Positions 1 through 13,900 of a stretch of 64,000 nucleotides of DNA are shown here, piece after piece. The first letter of the stretch is position 1. Every line of letters begins with the position of its first letter. The stretch lies in assembly GCF_001039355.2 (NCBI RefSeq), contig NW_019775716.1:145394-209393 (forward strand), given 5' to 3'. The notes below the pieces were generated by a model. That model had not been told where the DNA came from. It saw nothing but the letters and a program-made list of their open reading frames with translations, and ran no database searches. The DNA comes from Lingula anatina (taxonomy: Eukaryota > Brachiopoda > Lingulata > Lingulida > Lingulidae). The position numbers were made by a program, and so were the translations under genes.

Positions 1-1725
1 AGAATTTAAAAGTGTAAAATACACAGCGATGTTTGGTAACACAAATTTATTTGTTATTATTAGATTACTCCACCCTTTTCACATGAAAGCACCCCAATTG
101 TAATCCAACACATAGGAATTTTTAGGCAGACTTTCAAAGATGATAACCCATTGTTGTTACCCAGTATCATTGACGTGCAGACATATTAATATGTATCAAT
201 TAGATGTATATATTGTTTTTCCTGTCTCAAAAATGAATGATTCCCATGCCAGCTAAATGTCACAGTCATAACACATATCTAGCTGAATGGTTATATCAAG
301 TTACATGAAGACAGTGTTTTCTTTATTTTTCCAATCTATTTAGTAATAGGAGATCAGCGGAAGTCTCCTTTTCATGTTTTTCTCCCAACCTGCATGCAAG
401 GATCTGTTGACAACTGACAGGTATTAGCATTATCTCTGGGCAGTGGGAATATAGTGATCATAGTTTGAATTTTATTATAACTGTTATAAATATGTTTTGA
501 AGGCATTTTCTAGCTTTCAGCAATATTCGTAAAGCTTTGGCATGTGTGACAAGAATCATATATTGTCAGTAACACTACATCAGATAGCAGAATTGCTGGC
601 CGAGCAGTAACATCCTTGGCTGCCAAACCTGGGTCTGATTCCCACTCAGACCCGTTTTTTTTTTTTTTTTTCAATTATTATATACTAATCTCTTATCATG
701 GTTCAATGATTGATGTAACAGGTATCAGCTACATGTAGTATAGAAGTGTTATTAGGATTCTTCCATTACCATCATAATGGCTACTTAATCCAGGATAGAG
801 ATACACTATCTCTGCGGCTTTAATTTTAAGACCATTGCTATGATGGAAGTTTTTGTTGATTTTGTTGATTATAAAAAAGTTGCCTAAAAGATTTATCTAT
901 TTATTTTGACCAAATTAATTTTTTTAAAAACACAATTGGTCAAAAAAAAGATGTGATATTAAGATAGATATTTTAAGTACATTTTTTACCATAATTATAA
1001 TTAAAGATACTTGTATACTGTTGGTAAAAACATGAAAGTTTTGGATTTCTTAATCCCAGCCATATTAAATTTTTTTACTCTATATGATAATCACCTAATG
1101 CAAAAGACTTAAATAGTGTACAGGCACAGTAATATTATATCCACGTGCCCCTGATATTTAAGGATTAAAGGTTGATTACATAATTTAAAAGTAAAGCAGA
1201 TGACCATTTGGCAGAAAACCATGTAGACAGCTGTAGTCAATGTTGTTTAGACTGTTTTGGAATATCTTACATCCCCAGAAGTGAAAAAAATCTCATGAAA
1301 TCCCACAAACTTCAAATCTTACTTTTGTGCCCTAGCAATTACGTACTGATTCAGAAACTTCAAGATACAGTAACAACACACTGAATTTTCATGGATTACT
1401 TTCAGTATATCACAATTTATAATTTGATTTGTCCATGCGACTTGAAATGGATGATACAGAAATAATTTAGGAAGGAAAAAAAAAAAAAAACAAATGAGGT
1501 GAAAAATATGATTTTTGTTTGTATATCAAAAAATTGTATATCTGAAAATGATGATATGTTTGGGATGTTTATAATGTTCATAACTTTATGCTATAAAATG
1601 AAGTGTAAAAAGGTGTACATTTCCCATAAGTTTTAACCATAAAGAGGCTGTGTTATGGCATATGTGAAGGCCATCATATGAGGACATTTTCATATTGAGC
1701 ATTGTATAAGTATTATGTATTACAG
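1..1725. other. LRP intron, no gene seen
   Basis: AT-rich sequence with short open frames only. The sole structured piece is the tRNA-like hairpin near 595-678. Confidence 0.7.
595..678 (+). repeat. tRNA-like SINE fragment or hairpin with T tract
   Basis: TGGCCGAGCAGT resembles an RNA polymerase III A box and GGTCTGATTCC a B box. The hairpin GGGTCTGA-TTCCCAC-TCAGACCC is followed by a run of about 18 T. No full tRNA cloverleaf can be drawn, so not a tRNA gene. Confidence 0.35.
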
Positions 1726-2486
1726 GAATGTTCCCCATCCATTCTCGATTACGGTACTACAGCAAAGAATATACTGGACGGACTGGGACACCACACATCT
1801 TCATTACGCAAACAAATGGGATGGCGGACATCAGGGACAACTCCTCGACTATGAGGGCATGATGGGAATTGTTGCCATGGCAGCATCACGACAACAAGGT
1901 GATATAAGAAAACCATTTCGCCTTGCATTTTTTGCAAGAAGGTTTTTGAGAAAATTAGAAACTGATGTATTCTGTGTGATTTCTCCGTAATATCAGCATC
2001 ACTGTGTTGACAATTGTATTAACCCTGTGTAATTGCCTGCATATTGGATAACATACTAGATATATAATTACCTCAGCCAAGGAGGTTATGTTTTCACCTC
2101 CCTTTGTCTGATTGTTGGCAAAATATCAGGCCTGCTGCAAATTTACAGCTACTATTACCAATAAATGGTTAATGAATTTTTTCTAGATTCCCATATATTG
2201 CACTTTCATCTCTGATATAATTATATACACTGTACTTTGATAAACCTGGCAATACAAAAACAACAATATAAAAATTGACATTCATTTTCTGTTGAATTTA
2301 CTGTTGTTATTAATATTTATTGCTGCATGTAGGCATCTCTGTAATACTGCTATGTTCCTTCAGGTACCAATGCATGTTCTGCAGATAATGGAGGTTGTAG
2401 TCATCTTTGTTTTGCTAAACCTGGCGGCCATTTTGTCTGTTCTTGTCCAGAAGGGATGACAGTGAAGGAAAAAACTTGTGAACCAT
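1726..2486 (+). CDS. LRP exons: end of first YWTD propeller plus EGF-like
   Basis: Exon 1726-1898 contains HPFSITV and IYWTDW, the typical final-blade pattern of an LRP beta-propeller, and ends at CAAG|GTGATA in phase 1. Exon 2364-2486 encodes a six-cysteine EGF-like module ([13 protein letters not shown], then CSCPEG), the usual cap after an LRP propeller. The first visible exon starts in phase 2, so an upstream exon is required outside the window. Confidence 0.9.
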
Positions 2487-4811
2487 GTAAGTTCTCAGGA
2501 TTAAGCTTATGTTGTTAAACCTGGAGTTACCAATGGAATTGAATTGAAGCACATCTAGTAGATTCCACATAAACTCATCAGCTTATTCTCTAAGTTATGT
2601 TTAATCTTAAATGATCAAATATTGTGAACCACATTTTCCTTTGTCATGTATGCACTGGTTGAAAATTAATATTATATCCATTCCTGAATTTTACTTGAGC
2701 ATTATTTTCTTGTCTGAAAAGTCATGCCAAGCATTTTGTACTCTGCTTTCAGTATCAAATGCCAGGCTGTGTGCGTGTCTCCATACATGTGTGCCCTTTG
2801 TATTCTTCTATTTGGGATGCATTTCCATTGAAGTTGTAACAGCTTAACTTAGCACATGCATTCTCAGCAATCTCAACTTGTTGAGATTTTTGCTGAATAT
2901 ATGCATCTTGACTGCAGGGTATGGCATATGTCTTGCCCACTATTACTTTGGCAGTTGGGTGACAACAGAGGGATTAGAATAGCATATTATGGTTAGATAA
3001 TGGTGTGCTAGAAGGCGTGTGCTAAAATGAAGCTGTCAGAGACTGGAAATGGGACCTCCACTCGCTGCTGTGTTCTTGCCAGAGATCAAATTCTAACATA
3101 CTCTGTTGATTGGCTCATGCAAGCTTCTTGAGTTTCACTTGTGAAGATTCTTTTTTTGGACTAGACAAGAAAAATGATCTAACAGTCAAGCTGACATCAC
3201 ACGTCTTAGCAACTGGCAAGTCCAACAGAAATGGGGTAAAACAACTAAAAAAAAACATGGGGGATTGTATTGACTTCTGTGCTTAAGTTGTCAGACTTTT
3301 TCTGATGGTATCATACTTCACAATGCTTGACAACTTGTGTCAGTGAGGATGAAATAAAGTGTCAGGGAGGATGAGCTATTTACCTGGTTGATTTCCTTTG
3401 CTGATCTTTGTAATTATAGCCATGGCATACCTGCTTATAAGAGATAAAATTGGATTTAAGTGATGATCATTATCTGTGATCAGGGATCTTAAGGCAGTAG
3501 ATTGCAGAAACCCATTTGCTTACCTGGATGAGCATAATAATTACATCCTTAAAGAGAACTTCTTCAGGAAGCAATTGATTTTAGCATGGAAGGTGTCAAT
3601 TTTACTAAGAACTGTTGACATTGCATTGCTGGCAAAAGTCACGGTGACCCAATATTTTACCATCAAACTATCAAGTATTTCCAATGTATTCTTCATGAAG
3701 TATACTAAAAGGAAAGATCTTGAAATGATCACCAAATATCATGGTGGTAAAATACACATTTTTAATTTTCTTATTTTCTCGTGAAAATTTTCACCTGCAA
3801 ACTAACAAAAAGTGCCAATGTATCCTCCATTATGCATACTAAGAAAAAAGTCATATACTCAAATAAAAAAGATTTATTAAGTTTTGTGGGGGGATTGGGA
3901 GTCAAAACTTTATGGGGGGAGTAACATTTTCATAATGAAAATTTGACTGGGGAGGCAGATTTTAGGGAAGTCTGATTGTCATGGTACATCGGCAATACAC
4001 GTACAGAGGTAAAGTAGTGAAAGCTTGCCACACTGCAAACACATTTTGAAAATCAGATTGGAATTTTTTTAATTCCCAGAGATGAACTTTTGAGAGCAAT
4101 ATGGCTGCAGGACCAAGGTTGTGCATATGTGACAAAAGACTGGGTTGTTGATCAAAAGGTGCATGTGTGTTCAGTTCATTTTATTACAGATAATGAGAAA
4201 GTCGTACATTGTGTGGTATTTGTGTAAGCCATTTAACTATAATGTCCAGACCTTACACTTGTTATTAATTATCAAGTTATTACTGTAACATTTACAGTGC
4301 AGGGTTGCCCAGAGGACCACATAGAGTGTGATGGAAAGTGCATCTCCAAGGAGCTGATGTGTGATGGACAGAAAAACTGTGAAGATAACAGAGATGAGAC
4401 AGATTGCACAGGTTGGACCACACTTCTAACTAATGTTTATTGATATTGTAATATCATTCACTTATTGCTGCAGTATTAAATTACTAGTAAATGCTGTATA
4501 TGTTCATTGAATAATTACAATTAGTATATATCTATTTGTAAAAGATACATGGATTACTCAATCAATTTATTTGAATGTTTAGTCATATTCATGTACATGT
4601 ACGGTACATCATGTACTAGTACTGTAATAAATTCAAAGTAATGATGATAAGGAATTTGTCATATCTGGTTGCATTTATGTTTTTTTTTTTATGGACAGAC
4701 ACTGTGTCTGGACGTCTAACCATCACATGCATCTAGCTGTCATCTGCGCGGCTGTTGCCTTTGTGGAGCACTTCTTATTTTTGTTTTAGGCCTTAATTAC
4801 TGTACACACAC

Positions 4812-4857
<46 letters not shown>

Positions 4858-4955
4858 CATAACAATATTGACTTTTTGCATCCCAACCAGTTTCAGCAAT
4901 ATTTTCAGGGGATTATTTGTGTGTGTGTGTGTGTGTGTGNNNNNNNNNNNNNNNN

Positions 4956-4986
<31 letters not shown>

Positions 4987-7900
4987 TTATATATATATAT
5001 CAGCATACCCTATCTGTGTCTATATTCTCCACTAGGACACCAGTGTAGAGAGTATGAGTTCCAGTGCACCAATGGTCAGTGTATACACAGTATATGGAAG
5101 TGTGACCAGGATGTGGATTGTGAGGACTTCTCTGATGAGACAGACTGTGGTAGGTCAATGAAACTATATACTATATAGACCAGCCACAGGGACTACCCCT
5201 GGTGCTTGACAGTTGTTTTCTACGCAGAAAGGCAGAAACAGAGTTTTTACTAAATTTTAGTTGGAAAAAAAGAAAAACAAAACGAAAAAGGCCAAGTTTT
5301 TGTAAATTTAGTTTCTGGTACTTGAATGCAAGTCAATGTAAGTTCAGTAAAGAGGACAGAAATTCTTGTGCGGTGTACGTACATGTATTAATATTATAAT
5401 TATAATATTTTGATATTGTTTACATATATATTTTAGGTGCAGTGACATGCAAGCCAGGACAGTTTCAGTGTGCGTCTGGCATGCCATGTATAGAGGCGCA
5501 CTGGGTGTGCGACGGCACCCAGGACTGCCCAGATAACAGCGACGAAAGTTCCTGCAGGAACCGCACATGCACCATTGAGGAGTTTCAGTGTCAAGATGGC
5601 CGCTGCATTCCCACTTCCTGGTACTGTGATGGGGCTGTAGACTGCGAAGGGGGAGAGGATGAGGTCCGAGATTGTGGTAAGAGATTTGGGATGGATTTAA
5701 CAGAAATTATACAGGAGCGGATTCAGAGATATTTTCTGACTGTCTTCCAAATCATCTTAAAGTTTGTTGATCCATTCTACATTTTTGACTGTCTTCCATC
5801 AGAAAAATTAGATACCCATTAATGTAAACTTAAAAATCTGACCCTCTTCTGTATAATCAAGGAACTAGAACAGATCAGGGCCTAAGGGGTTGCAGCAGGT
5901 TTGTTGTCAAGACAACACTGTCTCTCAAGCAAGTAATTTATATTATATTATATTATATTATATTATATTATATTATATTATATTATATTATATTATATGT
6001 TATCTCCTCATAAAACATTTGAGTAGGAACATCTAGTGGACCTAGGAATGGATAATTCCTATCCCTTTTTTGTTAATGTTTCTTATTTATACCATTTAAC
6101 CTCCATAATTAAAGGCATTTTTCTTTGCTGATGACTTTTATAAATAATAATCAAGACCCAGGTAGTTGCATAAATAGCCAGTGGCTAGGGCCGATGAGGT
6201 GAGTTATTCTTGACAACATGGCATTGTATGGATATATTTGATTGCTGCCCATCAACACCATGAACCAGTAGTCAAAATATGTAACCAAACGATTTACAAG
6301 ACGTTTTGTTAAATGACTCTTCCACCACCTATGTAGTTGCAAGTTTAAAAAAATGTGTAGTATTTAGACAAATTAGGATGCTGTTACACACTGATGTAAA
6401 TTGGAAAAAAAGTCTGAAATGTGCCATAGTCAATAAAAAGGATAGCAATCTTTAAAAGGATAAATAGATTGTGGTTACATTAAAATAATGAATAAATTTA
6501 TTATAATAATACAAAAGCACAAAAATTAAGGTAACTTTAACCAATATGTCAACTAAAAATTATTGTTCAATATTTAAAAAAATTCAAAATATATTATTTT
6601 AAAATTAATTTGATCTCCACATGAACTTGAATAAAAGCCCTTTAATCAACCTGATTGATTTTCTTATTCACCTTACAAAGTAATTTTTAAGTTAGCTTGA
6701 TACCACAATTCTTTACAAAATCTGCTTAAACTGTTTAAGTGAATTATTTATATTCAGGCTAATGTTTTTTGGTTTGGGTTAGTGAATTTTTAGACCCTGC
6801 TTAGCCAAAGGGCTATTCATTTAAAAAGTTTTTGGCATAGGCTGTTTCCATCATAAATAGCTAGACATTGAGCAGTGCTTGATTTGGGGACATATAATTT
6901 AGTGTCACACCTTAACTTTAACGTCTTTAATTTTCCTTAGTAATCAATTATCAGAACAGGTGCTTTGAATTATTGACCTAATTATTAATTATTCTCTTTT
7001 GTGGATAGAAATGTTTCTCTCATAATAAACTGGACTTTGAGCAGTTCTTGATTTGGGGACATGTAATTTAGTGTCACACCTTTTACTTCTGAATCAATAT
7101 CCTTAATTTTTCCTAGTGATCAATTATCAGAAATGGTGCTTTGAATTATCGGCTTAATTATCAATTATTCTGTTTTGTGGATAGAAAAGTTTTTCTCATA
7201 ATAAACTGGACCTTGAGCAGTTCTTGATTTGGGGACATGTAATTTAGTGTCACACCTTTTACTTCTGAATCAATATCCTTTATTTTTCCTAGTGATCAAT
7301 TATCAGAAATGGTGCTTTGAATTATCGACTTAATTATTAATTATTCTGTTTTGTGGATAGAAATGTTTTTCTCATAATAAACTGGACTTTGAGCAGTTCT
7401 TGATTTGGGGACAAGTCAGTGTCACACCTTTACTTCAGTATCCTTAATTTTTCCTTGGAAAATGGTTGCAAACAAAGCTGTTTAGCATCAAGAGAAACAT
7501 TGTCTTGGTAAGCTGAAGTTCAGTTTTAGCAAAAAATGACTGCTGCTGCTGCTATGATGGCAAGTTCTCTGTGGAAGTTGCTGGAGCAATTTTTGCCTTC
7601 AACTTTTTCATCTCATAGACAATAACACTATCACAAACCAGCATACACTGTTTCCATCATAAATAACAGGACTTTGAGCAACTGTTCTTGATTTAGGGTC
7701 ATGTAATTTAGGATCACACCTTTACATCAATATCCTTAATTTTTCCTAGTATTCAATTATCAGATCAGGTGCTTTGAATTATCAACTTAATTACTTATTA
7801 TTCTCTTTTGTGGATAGTTAAGTTTTTCTCATTATTAACTGGACTTTGAGCAGTTCTTGATTTGGGGACATGTTATTTAGTGTCACACCTTTTACTTCTG

Positions 7901-10900
7901 AATCAATCCTTAATTTTTCCTAGTGAACAATTATCAGAAATGGTGCTTTGAATTAACTTAATTATTAATTATTCATTATTGTCTTTTGTGAATAGTAAAG
8001 TTTTTCTCATCATTAACTAGACTTTGAGCAGTTCTTGATTTGGGGACATGAAGGTGTCACACCTTTAAGTTTCCCTAGTAATCAATTATCAGAACAGTTG
8101 CTTTGAATTGACTTAATTATAAATCATTCTTTTTTGTGAATAGAAAAATGTCCAAACTAAATGACAGGAGTTTAAGCAGTGCTCGATTTGGGGATACATA
8201 GATTTCAAACCTTTACTTAAATGTCCTTACTTTTCTCTTAGCTAGTAATAAATTATCAGGACAGGTGCTTTGAATTAACTTAATTATTAATAATTCTGTT
8301 TTTACATTATTAAACATATCCCTTTATGTCCAACAAGTCATTTGCTCAGAAGCTCCCAGTAAAAGTGAATTTGCATTTACCAACATAAACTGAATGATGT
8401 AAATTAATTTTGCTAAATTCCAGGCTTGTTGGCTCCTTGCCAGGCAGAGGAGTGGCGATGTGGGAACAACGCCTGTATAGCCAAGTCTCTGAGGTGTGAC
8501 GGGAAACCTGACTGTTCTGACCACTCAGATGAAGTGACCTGTGGTAATGTGAAAACCGTTGCTGAAATGACTCTATTTTATAATGTGGTTGCATGACTGT
8601 ATTTTGATTTTTGTAACCAGCTGAAAAAATGTCACTAACTGAGATTTAAAAACATGCTTGTTATTTGTCAGAAGACAAACATGAGTGTGTGCCATTTTGC
8701 CCCAGCACATGCAATTTGACGTGGATAAATTTCAATCAAATTCAAATTACTGATTTTGGGGGTGTTCCTGTATGTTAATTGGTCTTGTTGTTTTGGTGAT
8801 TTGAGTTATCACAGCAACAAACTTTGTAAATATGCAGAGATATGTACTTGATTGTCACAGGAGACTATAGATATTTCACAAAGAATCAACAATGTGTTAT
8901 CTATTACCGAGGATGAGATTTTTCCAACTATATCGACAGATTTTTGGACTTTTTGAGAGCCAAAACTATTATTGGCCTCGGTGGCCCACTGGACCCCATG
9001 TCGATCCCCCTATTTACTGACTTTTTCACCAATTATCAGTCTCATCCCTGTATTCCTGACATCTCATTGGGATATTATTTCAGGTGTGGTGCCTGAGTGT
9101 TCTCCTCCCTGGTTCCAGTGTACCATGGGCCCCTGTCTGCCACCGCACCAGGTCTGTGATGAGCACCAGCAGTGCCCTCTGGGGGAGGATGAAAAAAACT
9201 GTGGTAAAGATTATGTAACCAACACATAACAGATAACACAGTGCCTGGCATTAGCGATATTTTCAACAAATTTGTATCTTAATAACTTGGACTCACTCAT
9301 TTACACCTTGTTGTCCAATGTACCACAATGGTGTTGAGAAGAAAACACCAAGTGTGAAAGATATATTACATTCATGATGTGAAAGACTTTATATCTGGAC
9401 AGTTGTTTTCTACATGGACTGTGGTATAGGATATATCATGGTAATACACTAGGTGTAAAATGAGTGAAAATCAATGATTGGATTCCTAATCTTACTCTGC
9501 CAAACAATTAGGCCTCTCTAGCTGATGAAATAATTTATTGTACAGAATGACACAGAATTGCTTGTGTCATCGTGACTCTGCATGGTTTTCAGTTTCCAGT
9601 TACATATACTTTAAATATTTGACTATTTTGAGCTCTCTTGTGGTCTCAGTCACCAGGAGTGACACACCCTGCATTTTAGTTGTCTCACCGCAAATCCAGG
9701 GACCTTTATCTTCTAGGTCTGATCACTTGTGACATTTCTGAGTTCCTCTGTGGTGATAATAATACATGTATACCCGGTCACTGGGTGTGTGACGGTTTCC
9801 GAGACTGCGAAGACGGAGTGGACGAGTCTGAGTGTAGCCGCCCAGGGACAGATATGGTGCAGAAGATAGACAATAATGGAAATATAGACAGTGGTAGTGT
9901 TCTTTAAGTTTTGCTTCTCTTAATTATTTTAACCTATTTTTTCTGGACTCTTTTTTTTTATCTGAAATTTTGACAACATACTGTGGCTTTGCACAATAGA
10001 TGTCACTTTTACTGACGGAAGACCCAGAAGTTGGCCTAAATCCGTCCAAGATTAGAGGTGACTCCTCTGGGGAAAACACCCCAAGCTGCAATGAGTAACC
10101 CAACTTTTGTCCAACAATAACACTGTGAGCATACATACATTGTGTTCATGTAACACAAGCCATTAAAAAAGGAGGGGCGACGCTANTGTGTGTGTGTTTA
10201 TATATATATCAGCATACCCTAGCTGTGTCTATATTCTCCACTAGGACACCAGTGTAGAGAGTATGAGTTCCAGTGCACCAATGGTCAGTGTATACACAGT
10301 ATATGGAAGTGTGACCAGGATATGGATTGTGAGGACTTCTCTGATGAGACAGACTGTGGTAGGTCAATGAAACTATATGCTATAGACAAGCCACAGGGAC
10401 TACCCCTGGTGCTTGACAGTTGTTTTCTAGGCAGAAAGGCAGAAACAGAGTTTTTACTAAATTTTAGTTGGAAAAAAAGAAAAACAGAAAACGAAAAAGA
10501 CCAAGTTTTTGTAAATTTAGTTTCTGGTACTTGAATGCAAGTCAATGTAAGTTAAGTAAAGAGGACAGAAATTCTTGCGCGGTGTATGTACATGTATTAT
10601 AATATTTTGATATTGTTTACATTGTATTTTAGGTGCAGTGACATGCAAGCCAGGACAGTTTCAGTGTGTGTCTGGTATGCCATGCATAGAGGCGCACTGG
10701 GTGTGTGACGGCACCCAGGACTGCCCAGATAACAGCGACGAAAGTTCCTGCAGGAACCGCACATGCACCATTGAGGAGTTTCAGTGTCAAGATGGCCGCT
10801 GTATTCCCACTTCCTGGTACTGTGATGGGGCTGTAGACTGCGAAGGGGGAGAGGATGAGGTCCGAGATTGTGGTAAGAGATTTGGGATGGATTTAACAGG

Positions 10901-13900
10901 AATTATACAGGAGCGGATTCAGAGATATTTTCTGACTGTCTTCCAAATTATCTTAAAGTTTGTTGATCCGTTCATTTTTGACCGTCTTCTGACAGGAAAA
11001 TTAGATACCCGTTATTTTTTAAACGGTTAATGTAAACTTAGCTTGATAGTACAACTCTTTACAAAATCTGCTTAAACTGTTTAAATGAATTATTTATATT
11101 CAGGCTAATGTTTTTTGGTTTGGGTTAGTGAATTTTTTAACCCAGCTTAGCCAAAGGGCTGTTCATTTAAAAAGTATTTGGCATAGACTGTTTCCATTAT
11201 AAATAGCTAGACATTGAGCAGTGTTTGATTTGGGGACATATAATTTAGTGTCACACCTTTACTTTAACATCTTTTATTTTCCTTAGTAATCAATTATCAG
11301 AACAGGTGCTTTGAATTAATGACTTATTTATTAATTATTCTCTTTTGTGGACAGAAAAGTCTCCCTCATAAATAAATGGACTTTGAGCAGTTCTTGATTT
11401 GGGGACATGTAATTTAGTGTCACACCTTTTACTTCTGAATCAATATCCTTAATTTTTCCTAGTGATCAATTATCAGAAATGGTGCTTTGAATTATCGACT
11501 TAATTATTAATTATTCTCTTTTGTGGATAGAAATGTTTTTCTCATAATAAACTGGACTTTGAGCAGTTCTTGATTTGGGGACATGTAATTTAGTGTCACA
11601 CCTTTTACTTCTGAATCAATATCCTTAATTTTTCCTAGTGATCAATTATCAGAAATGGTGCTTTGAATTATCGACTTAATTATTAATTATTCTCTTTTGT
11701 GGATAGAAATGTTTTTCTCATAATAAACTGGACTTTGAGCAGTTCTTGATTTGGGGACATGTAATTTAGTGTCACACCTTTTACTTCTGAATCAATATCC
11801 TTAATTTTTCCTAGTGATCAATTATCAGAAATGGTGCTTTGAATTATCGACTTAATTATTAATTATTCTCTTTTGTGGATAGAAATGTTTTTCTCATAAT
11901 AAACTGGACTTTGAGCAGTTCTTGATTTGGGGACATGTCAGTGTCACACCTTTACTTCAGTATCCTTAATTTTTCCTTGGAAAATGGTTGCAAACAAAGC
12001 TGTTTAGCATCAAGAGAAACATTGTCTTGGTAAGCTGAAGTTCAGTTTTAGCAAAAACTGACTGCTGCTGCTATGATGGCAAGTTCTCTGTGGAAGTTGC
12101 TGGAGCAACTTTTGCCTTCAGCTGTTTCCTCTCATAGACAATAACACTATCACAAACCAGCATACACTGTTTCCATCATAAATAACTGGACTTTGAGCAA
12201 CTGTTCTTGATTTGGGGTCATGTAATTTGGGATCACACCTTTACATCAATATTCTTAATTTTTCCTAGTATTCAATTATCAGATCAGGTGCTTTGAATTA
12301 TCAACTTAATTACTTATTATTCTCTTTTGTGGATAGTAAAGTTTTTCTCATTATAAACTGGACTTTGAGCAGTTCTTGATTTGGGGACATGTAATTTAGT
12401 GTCACACCTTTAACTTCTGAATCAATATCCTTAATTTTTCCTAGTGATCAATTATCAGAAATGGTGTTTTGAATTATTGACTTAATTATTCATTATTCTC
12501 TTTTGTGGATAGTAAAGTTTTTCTCATCATTAACTAGACTTTGAGCAGTTCTTGATTTGGGGACATGAAGGTGTCACACCTTTAAGTTTCCCTAGTAATC
12601 AATTATCAGAACAGTTGCTTTGAATTGACTTAATTATAAATCATTCTTTTTTGTGAATAGAAAAATGTCCAAACTAAATGACAGGAGTTTAAGCAGTGCT
12701 CGATTTGGGGATACATAGATTTCAATCCTTTACTTAAACGTCCTTACTTTTTCCTTAGCTAGTAATAAATTATCAGGACAGGTGCTTTGAATTAACTTAA
12801 TTATTAATAATTCTGTTTTTACATTATTAAACATATCCCTTTATGTCCAACAAGAAGCTCCCAGTAAAAGTTAATTTGAATTTACCAACATAAACTGAAT
12901 GATGTAAATTAATTTTGCTAAATTCCAGGCTTGTTGGCTCCTTGCCAGGCAGAGGAGTGGCGATGTGGGAACAACGCCTGTATAGCCAAGTCTCTGAGGT
13001 GTGACGGGAAACCTGACTGTTCTGACCACTCAGATGAAGTGACCTGTGGTAATGTGAAAACCTTTGCTGAAATGACTCTATTTTATAATGTGGTTGCATG
13101 TCTGTATTTTGATTTTTTGGTAACCAGCTATAAAAATGTCACTAACTGAGATTTAAAAACATGTTTGTTATTTGTCAGAAGACAAACATGAGTGTGTGCC
13201 ATTTTGCCCCAGCACATGCAATTTGACTTGGATAAATTTCAATCAAATTCAAATTACTGATTTTGGGGGTGTTCCTGTATGTTAATTGGTCTTGTTCTTT
13301 TGGTGTTTTGAGTTATCACAGCAACAACCTTTGCAAATATGCAGAGATATGTACTTGATTGTCACAGGAGACTATAGATATTTCACATAGAATCAACAAA
13401 GTGTTATCTATTACTAAGGATGAGATTTTTCCCACTATCGACAGATTTTTTGACTTTTTGGGAGCCAAAACTATTATTGGCCTATGTGGCCCACTGGACC
13501 CCATGTCCCCCTATTTACTGACTTTTTCACCAATTGGCAGTCTCATCCCTGTATTCCTGACATCTCATTGAGATATCGCATTTTATTTCAGGTGTGGCAT
13601 CTGAGTGTTCTCCCCCCTGGTTTCAATGTACCATGGGCCCCTGTCTGCCACCGCACCAGGTCTGTGATGAGCACCAGCAGTGCCCTCTGGGGGAGGATGA
13701 AAAAAACTGTGGTAAAGATTATGTAACCAACACATAACAGATAACACAGTGCCTGGCATTAGCGATATTTTCAACAAATTTGTATCTTAATAACTTGGAC
13801 TCACTCATTTACACCTTGTTGTCCAATATACCACAATGGTGTTGAGAAGAAAACACCAAGTGTGAAAGATAATATTACATTCATGATGTGAAAGACTTTA

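Noticed and set aside
3476-3784. 102-codon frame in an LRP intron
   Set aside because: AT-rich, no domain pattern, opposite frame equally open.
6830-8300. CRISPR-like array
   Set aside because: The 176-bp units are head-to-tail satellite copies without spacers, in a eukaryotic intron.
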